This document shows, in pieces, positions 27,427 to 35,835 of a DNA stretch of 64,000 nt. Origin of the DNA: 55-13 sp037190145 (GTDB lineage Bacteria; Armatimonadota; Fimbriimonadia; Fimbriimonadales; Fimbriimonadaceae). Every line of letters starts with the position of its first letter. The stretch's first letter is position 1. The stretch lies in contig JBBCJU010000008.1 of NCBI GenBank assembly GCA_037190145.1, positions 248,001 through 312,000 on the forward strand, read 5' to 3'. The notes beneath the pieces are model-generated. The model searched no databases. It was not told the DNA's origin and saw nothing but the letters and a program-made list of their open reading frames with translations. The translations under genes and the position numbers were made by a program.

Positions 27427-29055
27427 ATGATGCGTTTAAGCTGGGCAACGATGGCGTTTGTAGGAGCGGTGGCGACCGCTTTGGTGGCGCCGACTACGAG
27501 CGCCATGGCGCAGCAGTCGCAAGACGTGAGGATCAACATCTTTTTGAAGGATGCTGATTTGTACGAGGCGACTCGAATGTTAACACTGAAGGCTGGAATG
27601 CAGTTTGTATTCGAGCCTTCTGCCGAACCGTTTGGTAAGGTTACGTTGAAGTTAGATGACTTTGCAGCCGAAGATGCTCTTGCATATATTTGTAAGTCGG
27701 CGGGAGCTTTCTTCCGAAAGGATGAGAATGGCGTATACATAATTAGTAGGACAGCACCTGTTGTGGTGGCACCTTCTGAAGCCACGCCATCCGTTGCCAA
27801 GAAAGTTTTAAGCAGGATTAAGGTTCAGAAAACTGATGTGAGGAGCGTTTACAACATGTTAGCGTTCGCAACACCGGTTAATACCGGAATTGGTTTTGAA
27901 GATATTAATAAGTTTAAAGCTTTAACAAAGAACGACGTAGCAACTATGTATGGTCAAAATCCCACTACGTTAGTTGATACTGGTGCGACGTTCAGGCCAC
28001 TCAATGTTCGAGCATCGTCGCCACTAACTTCAGGTGAAGGTTCATCAGATATTTCTCTTCCTGGTGAAGGCTCTGGTCAAGCTGGGCTTGGTGGTGCAGG
28101 TGGTTTTGGTGGCCAAGGTGGAGGTCCAAGCGGAGGACCAGGTGCCGGTGGTCGAGGTCAAGGTGGAGGTCCAGGTGGTCAGGGTCAAGGTGGAGGCAAT
28201 AATAGTCTCCAAGGCGGAACCGGACTAGTCCCAAGCTCAATCGACTTTATTAGCTATGACCCAACCGACAATAGCATTGTCGTGCGGGGATCTGAAGAAG
28301 ATATCGCCGAACTCCAAAGATACATCAGTCTTTTTGATGTAGCACCTCGTCAAGTAGAGATCAAAGTGGAGTTTATTACCACGACCGATACTCTAGACAA
28401 GTCAATTGGCTTTGACTTCTTGTATTCAAGAGGCACCGTACTTGCGGGTACAGCGCCAGGAACCTTTGCAAGAGCCTCGGATCCAGTGTTTTTGAACTAT
28501 GCAACTGGTAACGTAACCACACGAATGCGAACGTTGTTGCAAGAAGGAAAGGGTAAGGTTGTACAATCTCCTATCCTTAGAACACTGAATAATCAGCCTG
28601 CGGAATTGAATAGCCAGATTATTTCTTGGGTATTCATCAACCAGAGTTTCATTTCCAATGGAACTGTTGTAACTCAGGCAACCCCTCAGCAAATTCCTGC
28701 AACGACGTCGTTAAGCATCGCACCCCGTATCAACGATGATAATACGATCACGGTTTATTTGAACCCACAGATCCAGTCATTCGTAGGTACTACGCGAGGC
28801 CCAGATGGGACAGAACTTCCAAACATGTCGAGCCAGGCCATTAGTGTTGTAGCTCGAGTGAAGAACGGTGAGACTATCGTTCTCGGTGGACTTACGGATA
28901 AGAATGACAACACCAACGTATCGCGAGTGCCGCTCTTAAGCGACCTTCCGATCATTGGTCAGTTCTTCCGCTCAACTCAAAGGACAAAGAGAAACAGTGA
29001 TCTGTTGATCTTCGTAACTCCTCGAGTTGTTGAAGAGGATGAATCCGCTAACTAA
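27427..29055 (+). CDS. pilQ: Secretin PilQ/GspD family outer-membrane channel
   Basis: This 542-residue protein has a signal peptide (ending near AMAQQ) and an N0/STN domain (about 35-105). A short N1-like stretch and a Gly/Gln-rich linker (about 217-262) follow. The N3-like strand comes next (SIDFISYDPTDNSIVVRG), then the secretin barrel from about 310 to 535. The barrel has VEIKVEFIT, the conserved VPLLSDLPIIGQFFR and the C-terminal LLIFVTPRVV. It forms the outer-membrane pore through which the pilus passes. The ATG follows TTAGGAGGATA, a strong ribosome site. A strong terminator follows. It is shorter than proteobacterial PilQ and lacks AMIN domains. Confidence 0.92.
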   Translation: MMRLSWATMAFVGAVATALVAPTTSAMAQQSQDVRINIFLKDADLYEATRMLTLKAGMQFVFEPSAEPFGKVTLKLDDFAAEDALAYICKSAGAFFRKDENGVYIISRTAPVVVAPSEATPSVAKKVLSRIKVQKTDVRSVYNMLAFATPVNTGIGFEDINKFKALTKNDVATMYGQNPTTLVDTGATFRPLNVRASSPLTSGEGSSDISLPGEGSGQAGLGGAGGFGGQGGGPSGGPGAGGRGQGGGPGGQGQGGGNNSLQGGTGLVPSSIDFISYDPTDNSIVVRGSEEDIAELQRYISLFDVAPRQVEIKVEFITTTDTLDKSIGFDFLYSRGTVLAGTAPGTFARASDPVFLNYATGNVTTRMRTLLQEGKGKVVQSPILRTLNNQPAELNSQIISWVFINQSFISNGTVVTQATPQQIPATTSLSIAPRINDDNTITVYLNPQIQSFVGTTRGPDGTELPNMSSQAISVVARVKNGETIVLGGLTDKNDNTNVSRVPLLSDLPIIGQFFRSTQRTKRNSDLLIFVTPRVVEEDESAN

Positions 29056-29074
29056 GGCGAACGTCAAGTAATAT

Positions 29075-29112
29075 GAGAAGGCGAGGTGGCTTACCACCTC
29101 GCCTTCTCTCTT
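29075..29112 (+). terminator. Intrinsic terminator between pilQ and aroK
   Basis: A perfect 15-bp stem (29075-29089 with 29094-29108) and loop ctta are followed by tcttt. The aroK ATG begins at 29114, 5 bases after the stem, so no room remains for a ribosome site outside the hairpin. Confidence 0.9.
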
Positions 29113-29113
29113 T

Positions 29114-29632
29114 ATGAATGAGTGTTGGATTTTGGTGGGCATGATGGGCGCGGGTAAATCATCCGTTGGTCGCGCTTTGTCTGACTTGTCGGGACGTGAT
29201 TTTGTAGATACCGATTTACTTCTTCAAGTTCGTCTTGGACGTCCTATCCCACAAATTTTTCAAATATACGGCGAGGACGCTTTTCGTGACCATGAAACAA
29301 GTGTCCTAAAGTCGTTGGAGCCAGGACCTTATGTCTTGGCTACGGGGGGCGGAATTGTTGGACGCGATACCAATTGGGCCGAGCTACAGCGTCTTGGAAA
29401 AACAATCTATCTAAAGGCAAGCCTAGAAACACTGTGCAGTCGCCTTGAAACAAGTAAGAAGAAGCGTCCTTTGCTTGAAGTGGAAAACTGGCAAAGTCGA
29501 GTATCAGATCTTTTATCTCAGAGAGAAATTCACTATCGAAAAGCCGATCTCACTGTAGAGATGGATGGACTGGATGTTACATCGGCAGCAGCCCACATCC
29601 TTGATGTCTTAAGTGGAGAGAAAACACAGTGA
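29114..29632 (+). CDS. aroK: Shikimate kinase
   Basis: This 172-residue enzyme phosphorylates shikimate in the pathway to chorismate. The P-loop GMMGAGKSSVG is at residues about 9-19. The shikimate-binding Asp (FVDTD), Arg (FRDHE) and GGG loop (ATGGGIVG) are present, as is the lid Arg region (KKRPLLE). The start abuts the pilQ terminator, leaving no Shine-Dalgarno sequence, so translation may be leaderless or use the hairpin 3' side. The stop overlaps the aroB GTG (GTGA), so the two are coupled. Size is normal. Confidence 0.95.
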   Translation: MNECWILVGMMGAGKSSVGRALSDLSGRDFVDTDLLLQVRLGRPIPQIFQIYGEDAFRDHETSVLKSLEPGPYVLATGGGIVGRDTNWAELQRLGKTIYLKASLETLCSRLETSKKKRPLLEVENWQSRVSDLLSQREIHYRKADLTVEMDGLDVTSAAAHILDVLSGEKTQ

Positions 29633-30651
29633 CCGTACAGCATTCCCGTGGAAGTTATGAAATCTTCTTTTGTCAGAAGTCGGACATCATTTCCCATCTT
29701 CCGAATGAAAGTCCGATAATTACAGATACTAACATCTCTCAACACTTTCCAGATCTTTTGAAAGATCGAAATGTTTTGGAGCTAGCTCCGGGGGAGGATC
29801 AAAAAACGCTTTCTCGGTTTGCAGAATGCGTTGAGTGGTTAGCTTCGATACGAGCAAGCCGTTCCACAAACCTGATCGCTTTGGGTGGTGGAGTTATAGG
29901 TGATCTCGTTGGGTATGCCGCTTCTTCGTATATGCGCGGAATCAGCTTTGTTCAGGTGCCGACTACCTTACTGGCCCAGGTTGATTCATCGGTAGGTGGC
30001 AAAGTCGGTGTGGATTTGCCTCAAGGCAAGAATTTAGTTGGCGCATTTCACCCTCCCTCCAAAGTAGTTGTAAGCACAGACGCATTAGCCACTCTCGATG
30101 AGCGGCAATTCGTAAATGGGATGGCTGAAGTGTGGAAGTACGGTTTTATCCGCGATCCCGAACTGGTGGAGGAACTTTCCGAGGTTCGCTTGAATCCCCA
30201 ACATCCTCAGTTAGAGGCAATTGTTAGGCGGTGCATTCGCCATAAGCGAGATGTCGTCGAAGCAGATGAGCACGAGAAGAAAGGAATTCGGGCAACGCTA
30301 AATTTTGGTCATACAATCGGTCATGCCATTGAACAGGTAACGGGTTATACAACTTATCTTCATGGAGAGGCCATCAGTATTGGAATGATCGCCGAAGCGC
30401 ACTTGGGAGAATCCATAGGTATGACTGCTTCCGGGACGGCTGAAAAACTCAAGCATGCTTTAGTTCACCAAGGCCTACCGGCCTCTCTGAATTCACCTTT
30501 AGATTCTCAAACTTTGATTCAAACAATGAAGGTTGATAAGAAGGCAATGGATGGCAATCTTGCATTTAGTCTGCTTACCTCCATCGGTGAATGTAAACTG
30601 GTACAAAACGTTGCCGAGGGTGAAGTGCTCAAGGCTCTAGCGCAAATATGA
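29629..30651 (+). CDS. aroB: 3-Dehydroquinate synthase
   Basis: This 340-residue NAD- and zinc-dependent enzyme makes dehydroquinate from DAHP. Diagnostic motifs are LIALGGGVIGDLVGYAAS, QVPTTLLAQVDSSVGGKVGV and the zinc-site region NFGHTIGHAIE with HGEAISIGM. The GTG start overlaps the aroK stop by four bases. It is the second gene of a seven-gene overlapping operon. Length and motifs are normal, with no missing catalytic residue seen. Confidence 0.96.
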   Translation: MTVQHSRGSYEIFFCQKSDIISHLPNESPIITDTNISQHFPDLLKDRNVLELAPGEDQKTLSRFAECVEWLASIRASRSTNLIALGGGVIGDLVGYAASSYMRGISFVQVPTTLLAQVDSSVGGKVGVDLPQGKNLVGAFHPPSKVVVSTDALATLDERQFVNGMAEVWKYGFIRDPELVEELSEVRLNPQHPQLEAIVRRCIRHKRDVVEADEHEKKGIRATLNFGHTIGHAIEQVTGYTTYLHGEAISIGMIAEAHLGESIGMTASGTAEKLKHALVHQGLPASLNSPLDSQTLIQTMKVDKKAMDGNLAFSLLTSIGECKLVQNVAEGEVLKALAQI

Positions 30652-30854
30652 CTCGAATTCGACTGCTTCTGGCCACGATAGTTTCCATCTTGCTTACCGC
30701 AGGCTATCTTGCGAGTCAGCTAGCGTTCAAAAATGGATCAGCTGCTGAGTACGCCACCAAGGTGGACCAAGCCCCCGTAGTTTTACTTAGTTTAGGGTTA
30801 TTCATCCTTGCGGTTATCTTTCTGTTCCTGCCAGACAAGGAGACAGAAAATTGA
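30648..30854 (+). CDS. Small two-helix membrane protein
   Basis: This 68-residue protein has two predicted membrane helices (about 5-27 and 43-61) joined by a short polar loop. It has a basic N terminus and an acidic C terminus. Its ATG overlaps the aroB stop (ATGA) and its TGA overlaps the TTG of the kinase-like gene, so its translation is coupled on both sides. I do not recognise a family. Retention of the frame and the overlaps argue that it is a real gene. It could be a partner of the downstream membrane-anchored PASTA protein. Confidence 0.7.
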   Translation: MTRIRLLLATIVSILLTAGYLASQLAFKNGSAAEYATKVDQAPVVLLSLGLFILAVIFLFLPDKETEN

Positions 30855-32593
30855 TTGGAACGCTTCTTCGAATCCGTTATGAAGTGTTAGAACCCATTCG
30901 GCAAGGTCCAATCTTTGATGCCTATAAAGCAAAAGATAGAGTTCAAGGCCGAGAGGTGACAGTGAGGGTATTGAGATCTCCCTTTGCTCAAGAACCCGAG
31001 TTTGTTCAAGCACTTCAGAAAGTTATAGAAAAATACTCTAAAGCCTCAGGCATAGGAATCGAATCCCTTGTAGATGTGGATGATCATGAAGGTTTGCCTT
31101 TTGTGGTCAGCGAGTATACAGCCGGGCAAAGCTTAGCGGAACGGATTGATAAACTCGCTCCCTTCTCCGTTTCTGTCGCTGTTTCCATGGCGATCTCCAT
31201 AACCGAGGGTCTGAAAACTCTTCATCAAGCCGGGGTAGCGCATGGAGATGTTTCTGCCCAAAACATTGTTGCCTTGCCAGACGGCCAGTGTCGACTACAG
31301 CTTGCAGGTTTGTGGGAGTCATACTCTGCTAGTCAGACTGCAGGTTTGGTGGCCCTGCCATCTATGGCTGCCTACCTAGCGCCCGAAGTAAGTGGTGGCG
31401 CAATGCCCTCATTTAGTTCTGATGTCTACTCAGTGGGAATCCTGCTTTACCAGTTGCTAAGTGGACGCTTACCATACTCAGCTGATACCGCGGTCTCGAT
31501 GGCGCTCAAGCATGCGACTGCGGGGATCCCAAGTGTCAAGATTTACAACAGTGCAGTGCCTGCTGCTCTAGATGAAATCGTGAAAAAGGCAATGGGGAAG
31601 AGTCCCTCTTCCAGATATGCCGATGCTTCGGATTTGCTAAGTGACCTGAGAATTCTGCAAGATGGGCTCAGGTTTGGCAAGACCATGCAGTGGCCTCTTA
31701 AGCCGGCGGCAGCTGTCGCAGAATCTGAAAAACAACCCGTAGCTCCCAAGATGTCAGCAATTCGTGAGTCAGATGAAAAGCCCAAGAAGGAAAAAGAACC
31801 AAGAGACGTACCTGTTTGGCTTTTGGTCGTGTTTGGATTCTGCGCCGTTACATTTTTAGCTCTCATCGGAGTGTGGGCAGTCTTTAATGTAAGTCAGCCT
31901 AAGCTCGTTCTAGTGCCGAACATAAAAGGGGCAAAACTCTCCGAAGCGCAGAAGACCTTAGAAGGGCTTAAACTAAAAGTAAGAGTTTCAGGACAAGAGA
32001 TAAACGATGTCCAACCGCCCAATACAATCCTGTCGATGGCACCTGCGGCGGGACGCAAGCTTCATGAGGGGTCCAGCGTAAACGTCACCATCAGCACCGG
32101 GAGCAGATATGTAATGGTTCCCGACCTTAAGGGGAAAACGATGGACGCGGCCAGGTCAATGCTGGAAGCTATAAACCTGACCTTAAGCGACAGTTACACA
32201 ACTCAACCGGATTCCAAACTAGACGCCGGATTGATCGTTTCCCAGAGTCCGGATCCCAAAGCGAAAGTGGATCGTTTTGGCAGGGTAGTGGTTGTCCTCA
32301 GTAGTGGGCGATCCGGAGGCGAAGTTCCCAATCGAGCGGATCAGGATAAGCAATATCTTTATGACCTGAAACTGAAACTAACTGGCCTTGATAAAGGAGT
32401 TGTCCTTAAGGTCAGCATCATCGATTCGCGCGGCGAGCGAACCATTTATGAGAGTCCTCACCAGCCTAATGATTCGATAGACATACCGACTCAGGGCTAT
32501 GGAAAAGTTGCAACTTTCAAGATTTTCTATGATGACGAACTGGTCATTACTAAGGAAATGAATGCGGAGCAGGAGGCTCCCACCCCCAATTGA
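30851..32593 (+). CDS. PASTA-domain protein with kinase fold lacking catalytic residues
   Basis: This 580-residue protein has the layout of PrkC/PknB: an N-terminal kinase fold (about 8-275), a membrane helix (about 321-346), two PASTA domains (about 350-417 and 418-486) and an 85-residue external tail. The kinase part is degenerate. The Gly loop has one Gly (RQGPIFDAY), the beta-3 Lys is Arg39, the alpha-C Glu aligns with Val, HRDxKxxN is HGDVSAQN (131-138) and DFG is LAG (151-153). APE and DVYS motifs of the C-lobe remain. It therefore probably senses peptidoglycan without phosphorylating. It starts with TTG overlapping the previous stop. rpe follows, as next to prkC in many Gram-positives. 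Confidence 0.88.
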   Translation: MIGTLLRIRYEVLEPIRQGPIFDAYKAKDRVQGREVTVRVLRSPFAQEPEFVQALQKVIEKYSKASGIGIESLVDVDDHEGLPFVVSEYTAGQSLAERIDKLAPFSVSVAVSMAISITEGLKTLHQAGVAHGDVSAQNIVALPDGQCRLQLAGLWESYSASQTAGLVALPSMAAYLAPEVSGGAMPSFSSDVYSVGILLYQLLSGRLPYSADTAVSMALKHATAGIPSVKIYNSAVPAALDEIVKKAMGKSPSSRYADASDLLSDLRILQDGLRFGKTMQWPLKPAAAVAESEKQPVAPKMSAIRESDEKPKKEKEPRDVPVWLLVVFGFCAVTFLALIGVWAVFNVSQPKLVLVPNIKGAKLSEAQKTLEGLKLKVRVSGQEINDVQPPNTILSMAPAAGRKLHEGSSVNVTISTGSRYVMVPDLKGKTMDAARSMLEAINLTLSDSYTTQPDSKLDAGLIVSQSPDPKAKVDRFGRVVVVLSSGRSGGEVPNRADQDKQYLYDLKLKLTGLDKGVVLKVSIIDSRGERTIYESPHQPNDSIDIPTQGYGKVATFKIFYDDELVITKEMNAEQEAPTPN

Positions 32594-33225
32594 TCGCCCC
32601 ATCCATTCTTTCGTTCGATCATAGTGATCTAAAGACACCGGTTATCCAGCTCCTAGAGGCGGGAGCCAGCGTTATCCACTTGGATGTGATGGACGGTCAG
32701 TTTGTGCCTCCTATCACTATTGGAGACGGTGTGGCAAAGGGATTGAGGCTGCTAGGAGATTTCACTTTAGAAGCTCATTTGATGACGCTAACCCCGGAAG
32801 CTCATTTTGATGCGTTTGCTGTCGCTGGATGTCAGAGGATAATTTTCCACGCAGAAGCTACTAAACATGCTCATCGGCATGCCCAGCGTCTCAAAGCGAT
32901 GGGAGTTGAAGCTGGAATCGCCATAAATCCAGGAACATCAGTTCACGCCATAGAAGACCTTCTAGAGGTCGTAGATATGGTTCTTGTCATGACCGTAAAT
33001 CCAGGTTGGGGTGGACAAGAATTCATACACACAACCATGTCAAAGGTTGCCTGGGTAAAGGAGCATGCGCCCGACGTTTTGATCGAAGTAGACGGCGGAG
33101 TGGATTCCAACACCCTCCCAATCGCTAGAGAGCATGGGGCAGATTTATTCGTGGTTGGCAGTCAGTTAACAAAAGGTTCATCTATCCAAGAAGCTTTCCA
33201 GAGGCTGTCAAGGCTATGTGGCTAA
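32590..33225 (+). CDS. rpe: Ribulose-phosphate 3-epimerase
   Basis: This 211-residue TIM barrel interconverts ribulose-5-phosphate and xylulose-5-phosphate. Hallmarks are IAPSILSFD at the start, HLDVMDGQFVPPITIG with metal-binding His and Asp, LEAHLM, MTVNPGWGGQ and the phosphate-site IEVDGGV. The TTG start overlaps the stop of the PASTA gene (TTGA). It lies in the aro-ribD operon, and the pairing with a PASTA kinase gene is conserved in other phyla. No anomaly seen. Confidence 0.95.
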   Translation: MIAPSILSFDHSDLKTPVIQLLEAGASVIHLDVMDGQFVPPITIGDGVAKGLRLLGDFTLEAHLMTLTPEAHFDAFAVAGCQRIIFHAEATKHAHRHAQRLKAMGVEAGIAINPGTSVHAIEDLLEVVDMVLVMTVNPGWGGQEFIHTTMSKVAWVKEHAPDVLIEVDGGVDSNTLPIAREHGADLFVVGSQLTKGSSIQEAFQRLSRLCG

Positions 33226-33533
33226 AGGTTATCACCACCATTGCCATTGTTTTCAGCATCTCCATGTTGCTGGCATATGTTTGGATCGTGGGCCCAAAAC
33301 CACCCGTAACTGCGCCACGCGCTGAGCAAATTGCTTTCCTGAGAAGGGGAGCTCTCTTCGTCGGAGTTGAAGCAATCGCTTTAATCGTGAGTATTGTTGG
33401 TTCATTCTTCATTGCTCGCCAAGCGCGCAAAGAGTATCGAGAGATGTCCCAAAAGAATATGGAAGCGTTGCTAGAGGCAACCCTTCGAGACCACGCAAAG
33501 TCTCAGGAAAGTGATGCCCAATCCAATCAGTGA
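33216..33533 (+). CDS. Small two-helix membrane protein
   Basis: This 105-residue protein has predicted membrane helices at about 5-25 and 48-68. A C-terminal cytoplasmic segment rich in Glu, Lys, Ala and Arg is probably helical (RQARKEYREMSQKN). The ATG overlaps the end of rpe by ten bases and the stop overlaps the start of ribD, so it sits tightly inside the operon. No family recognised. The coiled C terminus could mediate pairing with another protein. Confidence 0.65.
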   Translation: MWLKVITTIAIVFSISMLLAYVWIVGPKPPVTAPRAEQIAFLRRGALFVGVEAIALIVSIVGSFFIARQARKEYREMSQKNMEALLEATLRDHAKSQESDAQSNQ

Positions 33534-34557
33534 AATTCTCATGGCGAGAGCCATCGAGCTATCGAAGAACGGATTCCCTGCTCCTAACCCCCATGTGGGC
33601 TGTGTCATTGAAAAAAATGGTGAGATCGTTGGTGAAGGCTTTCACAATCATGCAGGAGGACCGCATGCAGAGATCAATGCCCTTGCTCAAGCAGGACACA
33701 GATCGAATGGAGCTACTGTCTACACAACCCAAGAGCCTTGCAATAGCTTAGGAAGGACGGGCCCATGTAGTGAGGCGCTTATTGAAGCTGGTGTGGCTCG
33801 TGTTGTATCTGCCGTTAGTGACCCAAACCCGAAGATGACCGGTGGAAATCAGAGACTAAGGCAAGCCGGGATCGAAGTAATCGAAAGTGTCCTTCAGGCC
33901 GAAGCCGAAAAGGCAAACCTTCCCTGGCTCACATCGGTTCGGCGGGGGACCCCTTACGTTGTAGGAAAGTCAGGAATCTCAATGGATGGCCGAACGGCAC
34001 TTGCCAGTGGTGAGAGCAAGTGGATAACTGGGAGTCGAGCTAGAACTCAGGCCCACATCCTGAGGGCGGAGTGTGGAGCCGTTTTGGTTGGAACCAGAAC
34101 GGTCGAAATAGATGATCCTGAGCTGACGGTAAGACATGTCGTAGCTCCAAATCAGCCACTGAGGATCGTGATTGATCGTCACCACAAGCTGAATAGCTAT
34201 AAAGTTTTCGACGACCAAGCTCCATTCCTACGCGTGACCGAAAGTGCAGTGGGACCCACAGATTTAGAGGTCAACTTCAACGGTAAGGACATTGATCTTT
34301 CAGACCTGTTAACAAAGCTGTTCCAACGAGGAATCACCAGCTTCCTTATCGAAGGGGGGGCATACACCTTGTCGACTTTCTTGGAAGCTAAGCTCATTGA
34401 TCGACTAGAACTCTTTATGGCGCCAAAGATCCTTGGGAATGGTCCCAGCTGGGTCAACGGTGAATTTGGACCCCTAGATTCACTTGCGGATTGGCGATTC
34501 GAAGAAGCGAAGAGCTTAGACCGTGACCTTTGGATCACTGCTTACCCTGGCTCGTAA
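33514..34557 (+). CDS. ribD: Bifunctional riboflavin deaminase/reductase RibD
   Basis: This 347-residue protein has an N-terminal cytidine-deaminase-like domain with zinc motif GGPHAEINAL and the two-Cys motif EPCNSLGRTGPC. A reductase domain follows (ISMDGRTA, WITGSRAR, LVGTRTVEIDDPELTVR, FLIEGG). It catalyses two consecutive steps of riboflavin synthesis. GTG at 33511, one codon earlier, is an equal start candidate; AGGAAA precedes both. It ends the aroK operon. No other rib genes are nearby. Confidence 0.93.
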   Translation: MPNPISEILMARAIELSKNGFPAPNPHVGCVIEKNGEIVGEGFHNHAGGPHAEINALAQAGHRSNGATVYTTQEPCNSLGRTGPCSEALIEAGVARVVSAVSDPNPKMTGGNQRLRQAGIEVIESVLQAEAEKANLPWLTSVRRGTPYVVGKSGISMDGRTALASGESKWITGSRARTQAHILRAECGAVLVGTRTVEIDDPELTVRHVVAPNQPLRIVIDRHHKLNSYKVFDDQAPFLRVTESAVGPTDLEVNFNGKDIDLSDLLTKLFQRGITSFLIEGGAYTLSTFLEAKLIDRLELFMAPKILGNGPSWVNGEFGPLDSLADWRFEEAKSLDRDLWITAYPGS

Positions 34558-34620
34558 ATTAATGGAAACGACCCTATCCTGATGACGTCTAACAGCTAGA
34601 TTCAGAGTAGGAGACGCCAA

Positions 34621-35670
34621 TTGAAAAACATCGCTTCCACAGCAGTTGTCGCCCTGATTACTGGCTCGGCAATTGCCCAGTCTAGTGATCGAATTGTGAT
34701 CCGCGACAATGAAGTCATTCCGGTTAAATTTGAGAAATCAATCAATGCGAAATCAGCCAAACGCGGTGACCGTGTTTCTGCCCTCGTAGACGGAGATCGG
34801 TACTTGCCAGAGGGCACACGCTTGGTCGGTAGGATCACCGAGGTCCAGCGGAAAGATGGAGACAGAAAGGCTTTCGCTGAACTTGAGTTTAACGAACTAG
34901 AATTGCCAAATGGTCAGCGCGTCCGCGTGGATGCCTACCCCGTTCCCCTAGACAGCAAGTCCATAACCCGCGACCGCTATGGGAGAATGGAGGCCAAGAA
35001 AGGCACTCGAAAGGATCAAGTAGTCATCGGAGGAACTCTTGGTGGACTCGTCCTCGGCTCCATTTTCAAAAAGCCGGTTGAAGGTGCGATTATTGGTGTA
35101 CTAGGAGGCATTCTTGTCGCGGAGACGGATGCTATGAATTCCAGCGGTGAGCTAATTGTCGATAAGGGCCAAAAGATGGGAGCCGCGTTCGACCGAGAAG
35201 TCGTGATCGATTGGCGAGATCGAGATAATCGCTATCGCAATGAAGATCGGGACCGAGACCGAGACCGAGACCGTGATCGAGATCAAGATGACTATGATGA
35301 TCGATATGATCGAGACGAAGACTATCGGAACAGCAATCTAGTAATTGAGTACGACAATCGAGAGCTACGCTTTGACCGAGATCAAATGCCTTATCGAGAT
35401 GGTTCAACGACGATGGTTCCTCTAGGGGACATGGCGGGGCTATTGGGTTTGGAGATAAACCGAACTGCCAGCGGTGTCTTCTATTTGGAAGATGAAGATA
35501 ACTCCATAAAACTTGAACAAAACCGAACGGACGCGCGTCTGAATGGTAGGCGAATCAACTTACCAAAAGCGATTGTAGAGAAGCAGGGCGTAACCTACGT
35601 TCCTATCGAAGCCTTTGCTGCGATTAAGAAAAATTCGTTGTACGTTAATGGCAAGAGGGTTGTGTCCTAA
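34621..35670 (+). CDS. Secreted Gly-zipper, Arg-Asp-repeat and copper-amine-oxidase-N-like protein
   Basis: This 349-residue exported protein has a signal peptide ending near AIAQ. The first part (about 25-110) resembles a beta-sandwich with PEGTRLVGRITEVQ, seen in TrbI-like or conjugal accessory domains. Residues about 138-165 form a Gly-zipper hydrophobic stretch (GGTLGGLVLGSIF, GAIIGVLGGILV). A run of alternating Arg-Asp dipeptides follows (about 205-240). The C terminus (about 265-349) matches the copper amine oxidase N-like repeat used by many wall-attached proteins (MVPLGDMAGLLGLE, VTYVPIEAF). The TTG start has AGGAGA 8 bases upstream. Cellular role unknown; surface binding is likely. 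Confidence 0.7.
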   Translation: MKNIASTAVVALITGSAIAQSSDRIVIRDNEVIPVKFEKSINAKSAKRGDRVSALVDGDRYLPEGTRLVGRITEVQRKDGDRKAFAELEFNELELPNGQRVRVDAYPVPLDSKSITRDRYGRMEAKKGTRKDQVVIGGTLGGLVLGSIFKKPVEGAIIGVLGGILVAETDAMNSSGELIVDKGQKMGAAFDREVVIDWRDRDNRYRNEDRDRDRDRDRDRDQDDYDDRYDRDEDYRNSNLVIEYDNRELRFDRDQMPYRDGSTTMVPLGDMAGLLGLEINRTASGVFYLEDEDNSIKLEQNRTDARLNGRRINLPKAIVEKQGVTYVPIEAFAAIKKNSLYVNGKRVVS

Positions 35671-35715
35671 ACGTAGAGCCAAAAACTAAATAGCCATTCT
35701 TTCCTCCCTCCCCCA

Positions 35716-35749
35716 AAAGCCCCGAGTCTAGCCCTCAGACCGGGGCTTT
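35716..35749. terminator. Bidirectional terminator between convergent genes
   Basis: AAAGCCCCG(A)GTCT pairs with AGACCGGGGCTTT with one bulged A and a 7-base loop. A 5' AAAA and 3' TTTC flank the stem, so it can act for the plus-strand gene ending at 35670 and for the minus-strand gene ending at 35836. Confidence 0.8.
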
Positions 35750-35835
35750 CATTGTTTATGGATTTTATCGACACTCTATCTATAAAGGTGCTGGGGGAGC
35801 GTTTTGTAAATCATGAATACATCTAATGGGCATTT

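Noticed and set aside
35132..35407. Minus-strand His/Asp/Leu-rich frame
   Set aside because: Antisense shadow of the Arg-Asp repeat; composition is explained by the repeat.
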